A stretch of DNA of 40,390 bases, from positions 1 through 40,390 of the IMG/VR virus record IMGVR_UViG_3300009163_000075, one strand, 5' to 3'. Every line of letters starts with the position of its first letter. Position 1 is the first letter of the stretch. The notes under the pieces were generated by a model. It was not told where the DNA came from. It saw only the letters and a program-made list of their open reading frames with translations, and searched no databases. Below, one piece after another: positions 6,459 through 14,889 of this stretch. Source of the stretch: a virus. Position numbers and translations under genes: made by a program.

Positions 6459-8627
6459 ATGTTTGGTATAACCCCTTTTGCCGGAGCGCCATTTGGCGCT
6501 ACTGGCGATACCGCTATAGTCCCAACTCCGGGTACATGGGGGTATGATACTTGGGGGTCTAATCCTTGGGGCGGGGTTGTTGGGACTACGATTGCGCTCA
6601 CTGGCGTACAAGCGTCTGGTGCTGTCGGAACTGTAACTACCTCCCAAGCTTTTTCTAAAGCGCTCACTGGAGTACAAGCATCCGGCGCTGTTGGTACAGT
6701 CGTCGCATCTCAAGCTTTTTCTAAAGCGCTTACGGGAGTCCAAGCATCTGGTGCTGTCGGGACGATTGTTACTTCCCAAGCTTTTTCTAAAGCGCTCACT
6801 GGAGTACAAGCATCTGGTGCAGTTGAAACAGTCACAGCATCTCAAGCAGTTTCTAAAGCGCTTACGGGAGTTCAGGCAGTAGGCTTAGTAGGTTCCGTCA
6901 CAGCATCTCAAGCAGTTTCTAAAGCACTTACAGGTGTTCAGGCATCCGGTGTTGTTGGAACGGTTGTTACTTCCCAAGCAGTTTCTGTTGCACTCACTGG
7001 CGTCCAAGCATCCGGTGCTGTCGGAATAGTTACCGCCTCACAAGCTGTTTCTAAAGTACTCACGGGAGTACAAGCGTCTGGTGCTGTTGGAACCGTCACA
7101 GTATCACAAGCAGTTTCTAAAGCGCTCACGGGAGTACAAGCGGCGGGACTAGTTGGCACGGAGAGTGTCAATATATCTTTAGCTTTAACAGGTGTTCAAG
7201 CCACGGGTAACGTTGGTTCAGTCACTGCCTCACAAGCAGTTTCTAAAGCGCTCACTGGCGTTCAGGCTTCTGGTGCTGTTGGAACGGTAACTGCTTCTCA
7301 AGCAGTCTCCAAAACACTTACGGGGGTTCAAGCCTCTGGGGCTGTCGGAACAGTAACTACTTCCCAAGCAGTTTCTGTTGCACTCACGGGAGTACAAGCT
7401 ACGGGTAGCGCTGGGTCGGTAACTGCTTCTCAAGCAGTCTCCAAAACACTTACAGGTGTACAGGCATCGGGTAATGTTGGTTCCGTCACTGCTTCCCCAT
7501 TTGTTTCAATTGCCTTAACCGGCGTAGAGGCGCTAGGAACTCAGGCTACTTGGGGTGCTAATCCTTGGGGATTAAGCGTATGGGGTGGCGGTGTCGGCTC
7601 AGTTACTGCCTCCCAAGCAGTCTCCAGAGCACTCACTGGCGCACAAGCGTTGGGTAATGTAGGAACAGTTACCGCAGATCAAGCTGTTTCTGTTGCGCTT
7701 ACGGGGGTACAAGCGGCGGGATTAGTTGGTACGGAGAGTATCAACATATCTATTGCCTTGACAGGTGTACAGGCTGACGGGAATATTGGCACTGTAGTTA
7801 CATCGCAAGACTTAGCTAGGGCGCTTTCAGGGGTTGAAGCTACTGGTAATGTTGGAACTGTGACTGCCTCCCAAGCAGTCTCCAAAGCACTTACCGGCAT
7901 ACAAGCATTGGGTAATGTCGGAACAATAGCTACTTCCCAAGCAGTTTCTGTGGCGCTTAGTGGCGTTCAGGCAGCGGGATTAGTTGATACGGAGAGTGTC
8001 AATATATCTCTAGCGTTAACAGGTGTTCAATCTTCGGGCAGTGCAGGCACTATTACAGCTTCCCCGGTCATTTTAATTGCCTTAACCGGCGTAGAAGCGC
8101 TAGGAACTCAGGCTACTTGGGGTGCTAATCCTTGGGGATTAAGCGTATGGGGCGGTAGCGTTGGTTCAGTTATTGCATCTCAAGCTGTTTCCATAGCACT
8201 TACTGGAGTTGAAGCGGCAGGCGGTGTAGGAACAGTTACCACAGATCAAGCTGTTTCTAAAGCACTTACAGGTGTTCAGGCATTGGGTAATGTGGGAACT
8301 TTGTTACCAATAACACCTGTTACATTAATCGGTGTTGGGGCACAAGGGTCGGTAGGTTCTGTAGGTGTTGGGATATCTTTAGCCTTAACGGGGGTCAGCG
8401 CAGCAGGACAGGTTGGAACCATAATTCCGGTAAGTTGGGTCATAATAGATGACAGCCAGAACGCAAACTGGCAAAATATCAACGATGCGCAAACGGCGGC
8501 ATGGACGGCAATCAGTAATGCGCAGTCCTCAAGCTGGGCCGCAATAAGCAACACGCAGACTCCCGGCTGGTCTACAATTGCGGATAGCCAAACTCCGGGC
8601 TGGGTCTTGGTTGACAACTCAACATAG
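6459..8627 (+). CDS. 722-aa repeat protein, putative fibre or tail-associated virion protein
   Basis: After a short Trp/Gly-rich head (residues 1-45, with 'TWGYDTWGSNPWGG') the protein consists of about 27 units of a roughly 22-aa repeat, consensus 'ALTGVQASGAVGTVTASQAVSK'. A few 20-aa variants carry 'GTESVNIS'. Two longer units include a 'TWGANPWGLSVWGG' insert. The last 55 residues switch to five 11-aa units of the form W..I.(D/N).Q... . There is no signal peptide and no catalytic motif. The regular repeats suggest an extended beta-solenoid or stacked-strand shaft. The ATG has only a weak Shine-Dalgarno (TAGG). It sits among fibre genes, so a fibre or long decoration role is likely. Confidence 0.7.
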   Translation: MFGITPFAGAPFGATGDTAIVPTPGTWGYDTWGSNPWGGVVGTTIALTGVQASGAVGTVTTSQAFSKALTGVQASGAVGTVVASQAFSKALTGVQASGAVGTIVTSQAFSKALTGVQASGAVETVTASQAVSKALTGVQAVGLVGSVTASQAVSKALTGVQASGVVGTVVTSQAVSVALTGVQASGAVGIVTASQAVSKVLTGVQASGAVGTVTVSQAVSKALTGVQAAGLVGTESVNISLALTGVQATGNVGSVTASQAVSKALTGVQASGAVGTVTASQAVSKTLTGVQASGAVGTVTTSQAVSVALTGVQATGSAGSVTASQAVSKTLTGVQASGNVGSVTASPFVSIALTGVEALGTQATWGANPWGLSVWGGGVGSVTASQAVSRALTGAQALGNVGTVTADQAVSVALTGVQAAGLVGTESINISIALTGVQADGNIGTVVTSQDLARALSGVEATGNVGTVTASQAVSKALTGIQALGNVGTIATSQAVSVALSGVQAAGLVDTESVNISLALTGVQSSGSAGTITASPVILIALTGVEALGTQATWGANPWGLSVWGGSVGSVIASQAVSIALTGVEAAGGVGTVTTDQAVSKALTGVQALGNVGTLLPITPVTLIGVGAQGSVGSVGVGISLALTGVSAAGQVGTIIPVSWVIIDDSQNANWQNINDAQTAAWTAISNAQSSSWAAISNTQTPGWSTIADSQTPGWVLVDNST
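6594..8430 (+). repeat. Tandem 66-bp coding repeats (about 27 units)
   Basis: The repeat period is 66 bases (22 codons), with some 60-base units. The copies are diverged but share long identical stretches. One 78-base segment (7508-7585) recurs at 8075-8152 with a single mismatch, 567 bases away, indicating a recent internal duplication or recombination. Such arrays expand and contract easily, so repeat number probably varies among relatives. Confidence 0.85.
8466..8624 (+). repeat. 33-bp coding repeats (11-aa Trp/Gln units)
   Basis: There are four full 11-codon units and one partial unit at the end of the 722-aa repeat protein. Each has Trp at unit position 2, Ile at position 5 and Gln at position 9 (for example NWQNINDAQTA, AWTAISNAQSS). 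The spacing differs from the preceding 22-aa array, so this is a separate terminal domain. Confidence 0.8.
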
Positions 8628-8635
8628 GGGCGTAA

Positions 8636-8986
8636 ATGGCGCTAGTTCTTGCTGACCGGGTTCAAGAAACAACCACGACGACTGGTACAGGTACGGTCAC
8701 GCTTGCCGGAGCCGTTTCAGGTTATCAGACCTTTGCAGCCGTTGGTAACGGAAACTCAACTTACTACACCATCGCAGGGCAGACCGGAACAGAGTGGGAG
8801 GTTGGTATTGGCACATACACAACTTCTGGCACAACGCTATCCAGAACTACCGTGCTTTCATCTAGCAACTCTGGGTCTTTGGTAACTTTCTCCGCAGGCA
8901 CAAAGAATGTGTTTGTAACCTACCCTGCCAGTGTAGCTGTCCCAGAAGGTAAGGCCATAATTATGGCAATGGTTTTTGGATACTAA
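8636..8986 (+). CDS. Tail-fibre-type structural protein
   Basis: This 116-aa protein begins 'MALVLADRVQETTTTTGTGT' and continues 'LAGAVSGYQTFAAVGNGNST', 'EWEVGIGTYT', 'TLSRTTVLSSSNSG' and 'GTKNVFVTYPA'. I recognise this as a very common small module in phage tail-fibre loci, either free-standing or as a fibre N-terminus. The beta-rich pattern fits an oligomeric surface protein. It starts 8 bases after the previous stop and is followed by further fibre-type genes. Confidence 0.8.
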   Translation: MALVLADRVQETTTTTGTGTVTLAGAVSGYQTFAAVGNGNSTYYTIAGQTGTEWEVGIGTYTTSGTTLSRTTVLSSSNSGSLVTFSAGTKNVFVTYPASVAVPEGKAIIMAMVFGY

Positions 8987-8995
8987 GGAACATTT

Positions 8996-9388
8996 ATGGC
9001 AAACCCAAACCTTACTAATATAAGCTCCATTACAGGTAATACCACTTATTTTGTGCCTACTGGCACAACTGCGGTAGTGTTATTAGCCAATGCCGCATCA
9101 TCTGGTGTGGTTAACAAAATTAATTCTATAACGGTTGCAAATACTACTGGAACTGCTGCTTCAGCAACTGTTTCTGTTTACACAAATGGTGCTGTTGCCC
9201 AAGGTTCTGCACCATCTGGGGGTACAGCTTATCCAATCATTTCTGCGGGTTCAGTTCCAGCAAATTCTACTTTTATTGCATTAGATAAAAGCACTTCTCT
9301 TTATTTGCAGGAAGGAACTTCTATTTCGATTACGTCAGGCACAGCAAGTGCTCTTACGTTTGTAGTTTCTTATGAGGCTATTAGCTAA
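8996..9388 (+). CDS. Small beta-rich virion protein
   Basis: The 130-aa protein is rich in Thr, Ser, Ala and Val, with '[15 protein letters not shown]'-like strands, '[14 protein letters not shown]' and a closing '[20 protein letters not shown]'. The pattern matches small structural proteins that accompany phage tail fibres. AAGGAACATTT precedes the ATG, and its TAA shares one base with the next start (TAATG). No catalytic residues are evident, and its position in the particle is unknown. Confidence 0.7.
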   Translation: MANPNLTNISSITGNTTYFVPTGTTAVVLLANAASSGVVNKINSITVANTTGTAASATVSVYTNGAVAQGSAPSGGTAYPIISAGSVPANSTFIALDKSTSLYLQEGTSISITSGTASALTFVVSYEAIS

Positions 9389-10551
9389 TGTCTACTCGGT
9401 ACAAAGGTTCAATAATGTCTGCCACGGCAGCAGTTAATTCCACAATAGCTGCTTCAGGAATATGGCGTTCAAATGAAGTAATGCAGGCAATTGCAGCAGG
9501 GGCATGGCCTCTTGCTAATGCTTTTCCAATTGAATTTTTATTAATTGCTGGCGCAGGCCCCGGCGGATGGAACTATTGTGGTGGTGGCGGTGCTGGCGGC
9601 GTAGTTTTGTCCTCAAACTTAAATGTTACCCCCACTGTAAATTACACGGTAACAATTGGGGCTGGCGGAACTGGGCCAGGCAGCGGTGGAGTGCCCGCAA
9701 CTGGAAACGACTCAATATTTACGGCATCAAGTTCAAGCCCTGCAAAAGGCGGCGGTGGCGGCTCTGTAGACAGCACATCAACTAAGTACGGCGGCAATGG
9801 GGGTTCTGGCGGGGGCGCAGGATATATTACAGGCGTTGGTGGAACTGCGGTAGCCACTCAAGGCAATGCAGGCGGCAATGGCTCTACTTCTACTGACTTT
9901 GCTGGCGGTGGAGGCGGGTATGGCGCTGCTGGTTCTGGCGGCGCTAGTTCTACTGGTGTCGGCGGTATTGGATTGTTAAGCACGATCACCACGGCGTTTG
10001 CTGGAACTGCCAGTACAGCATCCACGGTCACTTTAACAATCACCGCAGTCTCTGCGGGGGTAATAGGTATTGGTACTCAGATAACAGGGTCTAATATCCC
10101 CGCAGGCACAGTAGTTACGGCGCTAGGAACAGGTACGGGCGGAACCGGCACTTATACCATGAATAAAGCCGCTACTAGCACTACAACGGGTGTAGCGATA
10201 ACAAGCACTGGCGTTTACTATGCTGGTGGCGGTGGTGGTTGGACTCGCAGCACAAGTACAACCCTTGGTGGTTTAGGTGGCGGTGGTGGTGGAGTAACCG
10301 GAACCAATACAGTTGCAGGCGGCGCTAATCAAGGCGGTGGTGGTGGCGGTGGTGGATCACTTGCCGTAGGCGGCACTGGTGGTTCTGGCATATTAATCAT
10401 TGCTTACCCTGATTCGTATGCTAATCTTGTTTCCGTATCCGCAGGTTTGACTTGCAATGGTAGCGCGGGGAATACCACACCAAACACAACATACCGTTCA
10501 GGATATAAAGTGTATAGGTTTACTGCTGGTACAGGCACAATTTCTTGGTAG
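9388..10551 (+). CDS. Polyglycine-rich fibre or adhesin protein
   Basis: The 387-aa protein starts with a fibre-like helix ('[20 protein letters not shown]'). At least nine Gly-rich blocks follow (for example '[12 protein letters not shown]', 'GGGGGSVD', '[10 protein letters not shown]'), separated by short beta segments. It ends with '[17 protein letters not shown]', a common phage adhesin closing motif. Polyglycine sandwiches of this type form the tip adhesins of some T-even phages such as S16 gp38. A 75-residue non-glycine module (about residues 197-275, '[20 protein letters not shown]') interrupts the Gly blocks. Receptor binding is the likely role, by analogy. Confidence 0.75.
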   Translation: MSTRYKGSIMSATAAVNSTIAASGIWRSNEVMQAIAAGAWPLANAFPIEFLLIAGAGPGGWNYCGGGGAGGVVLSSNLNVTPTVNYTVTIGAGGTGPGSGGVPATGNDSIFTASSSSPAKGGGGGSVDSTSTKYGGNGGSGGGAGYITGVGGTAVATQGNAGGNGSTSTDFAGGGGGYGAAGSGGASSTGVGGIGLLSTITTAFAGTASTASTVTLTITAVSAGVIGIGTQITGSNIPAGTVVTALGTGTGGTGTYTMNKAATSTTTGVAITSTGVYYAGGGGGWTRSTSTTLGGLGGGGGGVTGTNTVAGGANQGGGGGGGGSLAVGGTGGSGILIIAYPDSYANLVSVSAGLTCNGSAGNTTPNTTYRSGYKVYRFTAGTGTISW

Positions 10552-10556
10552 CAACT

Positions 10557-10937
10557 ATGGCACATTACGCAGAACTTGATGAAAATAACACAGTCTTACA
10601 GGTAATTGTGGGCGTGGACGAGCCTCTGGATGGGGAGGCCATCTACGCAGAGACTACAGGCACGGTATGGAAAAAGACAAGCTACAACACACGGGGCAAC
10701 CAGCACCTTCTAGGCGGAACTCCGTTTCGTAAAAATTACGCTGGAATTGGGTATACGTATGACCCGGAAATGGATGCTTTCTATCCCCCCGCAGCATTCT
10801 CAAGTTGGACGTTGGATAAAGAAGTTGGAGTATGGGTTCCGCCTGTGCCTATGCCTGTTGATGATAAAGTTTATATTTGGGTAGAGGATGCTCAACGGTG
10901 GATTGAGTACACTCGCTTTAACAACACTACTTCGTAA
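10557..10937 (+). CDS. Conserved tail-associated hypothetical protein
   Basis: ATG 10557 (MAHYAELDENN...) is preferred over an upstream TTG at 10545 because conservation in this family begins at MAHYAELDE. The 126-aa protein has the recognisable core 'WKKTSYNTRGNQHLLGGTPF' followed by 'RKNYAGIGYTYDPEMDAFYP'. Later come Pro-rich 'WVPPVPMP' and 'YIWVEDAQRWIEY'. It is widespread in marine and freshwater phages beside fibre genes, with no established function that I know. It starts 5 bases after the stop of the polyglycine adhesin. Confidence 0.8.
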   Translation: MAHYAELDENNTVLQVIVGVDEPLDGEAIYAETTGTVWKKTSYNTRGNQHLLGGTPFRKNYAGIGYTYDPEMDAFYPPAAFSSWTLDKEVGVWVPPVPMPVDDKVYIWVEDAQRWIEYTRFNNTTS

Positions 10938-10949
10938 AGAGAAAATCTT

Positions 10950-12452
10950 ATGACTGTCAACTACACAACCAACCTAGCCCTCGGACAGCCGGTAACAGGT
11001 ACAGAAAGTTCAAGCTGGGGGGATGACGTAAACAATGCAGTTACGTCTTATTTAGACATTGCCGTTGCTGGCGGCTTGGCGATCACTATCACTACGGCGG
11101 ATGTCACGCTTACCAATACACAGGGTACAAGCTCGGCAACCAACATTGGCTCGACTACGGCGCAGTACGCCATCCTAAACATCAGCGGGGCTAAGACTGC
11201 GGCCCGTAACTTGAATTTACCGATCACTAGCAAGTGGTACATGATTAACAATGCGGGGACAGGTGGGTTTGCACTTACTGTGCGCGGTACAACTCCTACT
11301 ACTGGGGTTACTTTGACTGATGGCGAGCGGGTTCTCGTTGCTTGGAACGGCACCGACTACGTAAAAGTAAGCACAAATACCCAAACAGTAGCTACTACAA
11401 ATTTTCCTACTATCTCATCTAGTGGACTTACTGGTAACGTCCCCGCTGGCGACTCTACAGCGCCCATTCTAACCGGCACAGGTTCAGCAACCGCTACTAT
11501 TTATGGAAACTATATAAACCCTCAAGTAAATGTTACAGATTCTGGTGGGTCTGCTGTAACATCTGTACTTGGTGCGCAAATAACTCCAGCTATTTTAAGT
11601 TCAGGCGAGACAACAGTACTTAATATTACCGGCCTAGGTGTAAATATTACTAGGACAAATAGTAATGATTTATCGTCAGCTAGTTCAACTGTATACGGCA
11701 TAAATAATGTTATAAATTATCAATCTTCTGCACCGGCTAGTACATATACAAGTACAATATATGGAACAGTGTCGGATATGCGTATACAGGGAGGGGGCGG
11801 AAATACAATACAAAACATTTATGCGCTTCAGTCTATATTTACCCAAAGTGCCACATCCCCCATTGCCTCTGTAACTACAGTTTATGGGATACGCAATAGC
11901 AGTTCTATTGGTAATACCACTGGCACTGCATTTACAGTTACCAATCATTACGGTATATTTTCTTCAACTTCAACGGGTGTTTCGGCAACAATAACTAATT
12001 TTTACGGTTTATATTTAGCGCATACTGTTACTGGCACAAACACCAATCGGTATGGCGTGTATCAGTTAGATTCCGCAGCAACCAATTATTTTGCTGGTTC
12101 CGTGCTTGCTTCTGGGGCTACTGGTGGATTAGGTTATGGCACAGGTTCTGGAGGCACTGTAACTCAAGGCACTTCTAGAACTACAGGCGTAACGCTTAGT
12201 AAAAATAATGGCGCTATTACTATGTTTTCAGCCGCAGGGTCGGCACTAGCAGCCACTTTTACAGTAACCAATACGTTAGTTGCAGCCACTGATACGATTA
12301 TTTTAAATCAAAAGTCTGGAACTAATTTGTATGTGCTATTAGTAACCGCAGTGGCTGCGGGTAGCTTTAATATCACGTTTTACACCACCGGGGGCGTTGC
12401 AACCGATGCTCCAGTTATTAACTTTTCTTTAATTAAAGCAGTAACTGCATAA
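10950..12452 (+). CDS. Tail fibre protein, first of two paralogues
   Basis: The 500-aa protein opens with 'MTVNYTTNLALGQPVTGTES' and 'SSWGDDVNNAVTSYLDIAVA', a fibre N-terminal module shared almost residue for residue with the protein at 12671-13501. The middle (about residues 170-370) has repeated short motifs such as 'TTVYGIRN', 'TNHYGIF', 'TNFYGLYL' and 'TNRYGVYQ', suggesting a repeating-strand shaft. The last 105 residues match a common phage fibre C-terminus ('GSGGTVTQGTSRTTGVTLSK'). Gly/Thr/Ser richness and absence of enzymatic motifs support a structural fibre role. Confidence 0.85.
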   Translation: MTVNYTTNLALGQPVTGTESSSWGDDVNNAVTSYLDIAVAGGLAITITTADVTLTNTQGTSSATNIGSTTAQYAILNISGAKTAARNLNLPITSKWYMINNAGTGGFALTVRGTTPTTGVTLTDGERVLVAWNGTDYVKVSTNTQTVATTNFPTISSSGLTGNVPAGDSTAPILTGTGSATATIYGNYINPQVNVTDSGGSAVTSVLGAQITPAILSSGETTVLNITGLGVNITRTNSNDLSSASSTVYGINNVINYQSSAPASTYTSTIYGTVSDMRIQGGGGNTIQNIYALQSIFTQSATSPIASVTTVYGIRNSSSIGNTTGTAFTVTNHYGIFSSTSTGVSATITNFYGLYLAHTVTGTNTNRYGVYQLDSAATNYFAGSVLASGATGGLGYGTGSGGTVTQGTSRTTGVTLSKNNGAITMFSAAGSALAATFTVTNTLVAATDTIILNQKSGTNLYVLLVTAVAAGSFNITFYTTGGVATDAPVINFSLIKAVTA

Positions 12453-12462
12453 AGGAACTTAT

Positions 12463-12648
12463 ATGTCATATCTCGCACACGTAACCCACGATACTCAAGC
12501 TAACACTTTAGAAGCTACTTGGGCTGAACCCCTAGGTGAAGAAATAAAACGAGTAAAGTGCCGTAACTACAGCCCCGATCAAAAAGCCGATTTCTTGGCA
12601 GACTGCGGTGCTGAGGGTCAGAAGTACACTGACATGGCTGGTTGGTAA
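12463..12648 (+). CDS. Small conserved phage protein between fibre genes
   Basis: The 61-aa protein reads 'MSYLAHVTHDTQANTLEATW', then 'EPLGEEIKRVKCRNYSPDQK'. AAAGGAACTTAT precedes the ATG. It is soluble, mixed-charge and has a single central Cys. I recall similar small proteins beside fibre genes in aquatic phages. It may be a fibre chaperone or an early-type protein, but nothing in the sequence decides this. Confidence 0.7.
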   Translation: MSYLAHVTHDTQANTLEATWAEPLGEEIKRVKCRNYSPDQKADFLADCGAEGQKYTDMAGW

Positions 12649-12670
12649 TATTTATTAGTGAGAAACTACC

Positions 12671-13501
12671 ATGACAGTCAATTACACAACCAGTCTAAAA
12701 CTTGGGCAACCAGTAACAGGTACGGAGTCTGGTACATGGGGTGAGGACGTAAATAACAGCGTTACGTCTTATTTAGACATTGCTATTGCTGGCGGCTTGG
12801 CTATCCCAATTACTAGCGCTGATGTTACGCTTACTCTTACAACGGGTGATAATACGGCAACAGGAATTATCTCTACTGGAGCTAGTGGAAGCACCGCGCA
12901 GTATGCTATCCTGAACATAAGCGGCACAAAAACAGCAGCGCGTAATTTAAACGTACCAGCGTCCAGTAAAAGTTATGTAATCAACAATAGCGCAGCTTTA
13001 GGAGGGTACGCACTTACTGTGCGCGGATTTACTTCTCCAAGCACTTACACCACAGGCATCACGCTGGTTGACGGTGAAAAAGCAATTGTGGCTTGGAACG
13101 GTACGGACTACGTAAAAATTGCAAGTAGCTCTGGCCCTGTAGCATTTACCACATTAACCGCAAGCGGCAGTGCCGCCACTCCCCCTGTAGTAGTTGCTTT
13201 TTCCGCCACTGCAATGGCTATCAACTGTGCGCTGTCAAACGTATTTACAACCACAATGACTGCCAATGTAACAGTTGCCCCAACATTTTCAAACCTAACG
13301 GATGGTCAGACCATCAATTGGTTTATCACACAAGACACAGGAAACCGTACTATGACTTGGCCCACATCGTTTAAGTGGGCAGGCGGTTCTACATTTGCAG
13401 GAGTTCTTAGTACAACAGCTAGTGCGGTAGACCTATTAGTAGCAACGTACCGTAGCTCTACTGGTTTTTGGTACGCATCACTTGCAAAGGGGTTTGCATG
13501 A
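12671..13501 (+). CDS. Tail fibre protein, second paralogue
   Basis: Residues 1-155 of this 276-aa protein parallel the N-terminus of the 500-aa fibre ('MTVNYTTSLKLGQPVTGTES', 'DVNNSVTSYLDIAIAGGLAI', 'ALTVRGF', 'AWNGTDYVKI'). The C-terminal 105 residues differ completely and carry the common phage module 'GQTINWFITQDTGNRTMTWP' then 'FKWAGGS'. Two fibres with a shared base and different tips suggest alternate receptor-binding modules attached at equivalent sites. Its TGA overlaps the start of the propeller gene. Confidence 0.85.
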   Translation: MTVNYTTSLKLGQPVTGTESGTWGEDVNNSVTSYLDIAIAGGLAIPITSADVTLTLTTGDNTATGIISTGASGSTAQYAILNISGTKTAARNLNVPASSKSYVINNSAALGGYALTVRGFTSPSTYTTGITLVDGEKAIVAWNGTDYVKIASSSGPVAFTTLTASGSAATPPVVVAFSATAMAINCALSNVFTTTMTANVTVAPTFSNLTDGQTINWFITQDTGNRTMTWPTSFKWAGGSTFAGVLSTTASAVDLLVATYRSSTGFWYASLAKGFA

Positions 13502-14550
13502 CTTTTGCTTCACGTTCATTAAATCTTCGCTCCAACACAAATAATTTTACTACGCCAGCGTTAATGAATGGATCAACTACCTATGCGGCTATGCAAAGCG
13601 TTACAGTTAATTCGTCAGGGTTATTTGTAGCTGTTGGTTATGATAATGGTAATGGACCAATTTACGCCACATCTACCGACGGCGCTACATGGACTACACC
13701 CGCATTAATGAACGGATCAACTGCTTTTGCACGCATGCAAAGCGTTACAGTTAGTTCATCCGGTTTGTTTGTAGCTGTTGGTTATGATAATGGTAATAGA
13801 CCAATTTATGCCACTTCTTCCAATGGTAGTACATGGTCTACACCAGCAGTAATGAATGGATCAACTACTACTGCATTCATGACAAGCGTTACAGTTAGTT
13901 CATCTGGATTGTTTGTAGCTGTTGGATACGATAGTTCTATTGCACCTTTGTTTGCCACTTCTTCTAATGGAAGCACTTGGACTACACCTGCACGGATGAA
14001 TGGATCAACTTTTTACGCAGTAATGCAAAGCATTACAGTTAACTCATCCGGTTTATTTGTAGCTGTTGGTTATGAGAATCCAGCAGCTCCTATTTATGCC
14101 ACTTCTTCCGATGGGAGTACATGGACTACACCCGCATTAATGAATGGATCAACTGTCGTAGCATTAATGCAAAGCGTTACAGTTAATTCGTCAGGGTTAT
14201 TTGTAGCTGTTGGACGCGACAGTGGAGGCGCTCCTTTATATGCCACTTCTTCCAATGGAAGCACATGGACTACGCCCGCAAGAATGAACGGGTCGTCTAG
14301 TTATGCAAACATGCAAAGCATTACAGTTAATTCGTCAGGCTTATTTGTGGCTGTTGGCTACGACACTAATGTTTACCCTTTATATGCTACATCCTCTAAC
14401 GGTAGTACATGGACTACACCTGTGGCTATGAATGGATCAACTACATATGCAGGCATTCGAAGCGTTGCAGTAAATTCATCAGGGGTATTTGCGGCTGTTG
14501 GTTATGGTAGTTCTTTTGCGCCTTTGTTTGCATATGCAGTTTTCCCTTAA
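13498..14550 (+). CDS. Seven-repeat beta-propeller protein with Asp-box motifs
   Basis: ATG 13498 overlaps the preceding TGA and is chosen over an upstream start at 13468. The 350-aa protein has a 17-residue leader followed by seven 48-aa repeats. Each repeat contains 'TTPALMNGS', a strand 'MQSVTVNSSGLFVAVGY' and an ending 'ATSSNGSTW'. The ending matches the Asp-box pattern S-x-(D/N)-x-G-x-(T)-W found in sialidase-type propeller blades. Seven copies suggest one closed seven-bladed propeller. I see no conserved sialidase catalytic Arg triad, so carbohydrate or surface binding at a fibre tip is more likely than hydrolysis. Confidence 0.75.
   Translation: MTFASRSLNLRSNTNNFTTPALMNGSTTYAAMQSVTVNSSGLFVAVGYDNGNGPIYATSTDGATWTTPALMNGSTAFARMQSVTVSSSGLFVAVGYDNGNRPIYATSSNGSTWSTPAVMNGSTTTAFMTSVTVSSSGLFVAVGYDSSIAPLFATSSNGSTWTTPARMNGSTFYAVMQSITVNSSGLFVAVGYENPAAPIYATSSDGSTWTTPALMNGSTVVALMQSVTVNSSGLFVAVGRDSGGAPLYATSSNGSTWTTPARMNGSSSYANMQSITVNSSGLFVAVGYDTNVYPLYATSSNGSTWTTPVAMNGSTTYAGIRSVAVNSSGVFAAVGYGSSFAPLFAYAVFP
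13549..14550 (+). repeat. Seven 144-bp coding repeats
   Basis: The unit is exactly 48 codons and begins at 13549, 13693 and so on. The copies retain long identical stretches, such as the codons for SSGLFVAVGY. The last copy is shorter at its end, where the Asp-box is replaced by the C-terminus (FAYAVFP). High similarity between copies implies recent duplication or ongoing gene conversion. Confidence 0.85.
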
Positions 14551-14571
14551 TAAACAGGAAAAATAATATGT

Positions 14572-14889
14572 ATGCGCTTGTTTCTGTTTTGTTTTCTGAT
14601 GCTGGTAACAGGATCATCGGCACAGGACAAGCTCATCCTGTCTACGGAGCCACCCAAAAGGCAGGAAAGGCCAAAGCAGGTGGGCTGCGCGGTACAGGAG
14701 CTATACGTCATTGGTTTGACAACGCACGACCCCGCAGAGCGCCACAAGGCCATGCTGGATTGGCTGGATAAATCGGCATGCAGTTCAGACGACTACGTGA
14801 ATATTTGGAACGCCTTGCCGGAGTGGGCAGGCACATCAGACAGTCCTTTGCTACGCGCAAAGATTATAGAGAAAGTGGGGAAAAAGTGA
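14572..14889 (+). CDS. Small exported protein at the start of the lysis cassette
   Basis: The 105-aa protein begins with a clear secretion signal (MRLFLFCFLMLVTGSSAQD), probably cleaved after SSA. The mature part of about 87 residues has two cysteines (near residues 39 and 70) that could form a disulphide in the periplasm. There is no lipobox at the cleavage site, so it is not a typical o-spanin. It precedes two holin-like genes and the endolysin, so a periplasmic lysis or superinfection role is possible. AGGAA lies at 14557-14561. The nearby ATG at 14568 opens a frame with no signal sequence. Confidence 0.65.
   Translation: MRLFLFCFLMLVTGSSAQDKLILSTEPPKRQERPKQVGCAVQELYVIGLTTHDPAERHKAMLDWLDKSACSSDDYVNIWNALPEWAGTSDSPLLRAKIIEKVGKK

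Noticed and set aside
6594-8430. CRISPR-like regular repeats
   Set aside because: The repeats are contiguous, in coding frame, diverged, and have no unique spacers.
6371-8617. Several antisense frames across the repeat protein
   Set aside because: Their repetitive Ser/Arg/Thr-Val sequences mirror the sense repeats. There are no ribosome sites.
14778-14885. N-terminal extension of the 2-TM holin-like protein
   Set aside because: It would overlap the exported-protein gene by 112 bases. The GTG at 14886 has a good ribosome site and gives the familiar compact product.
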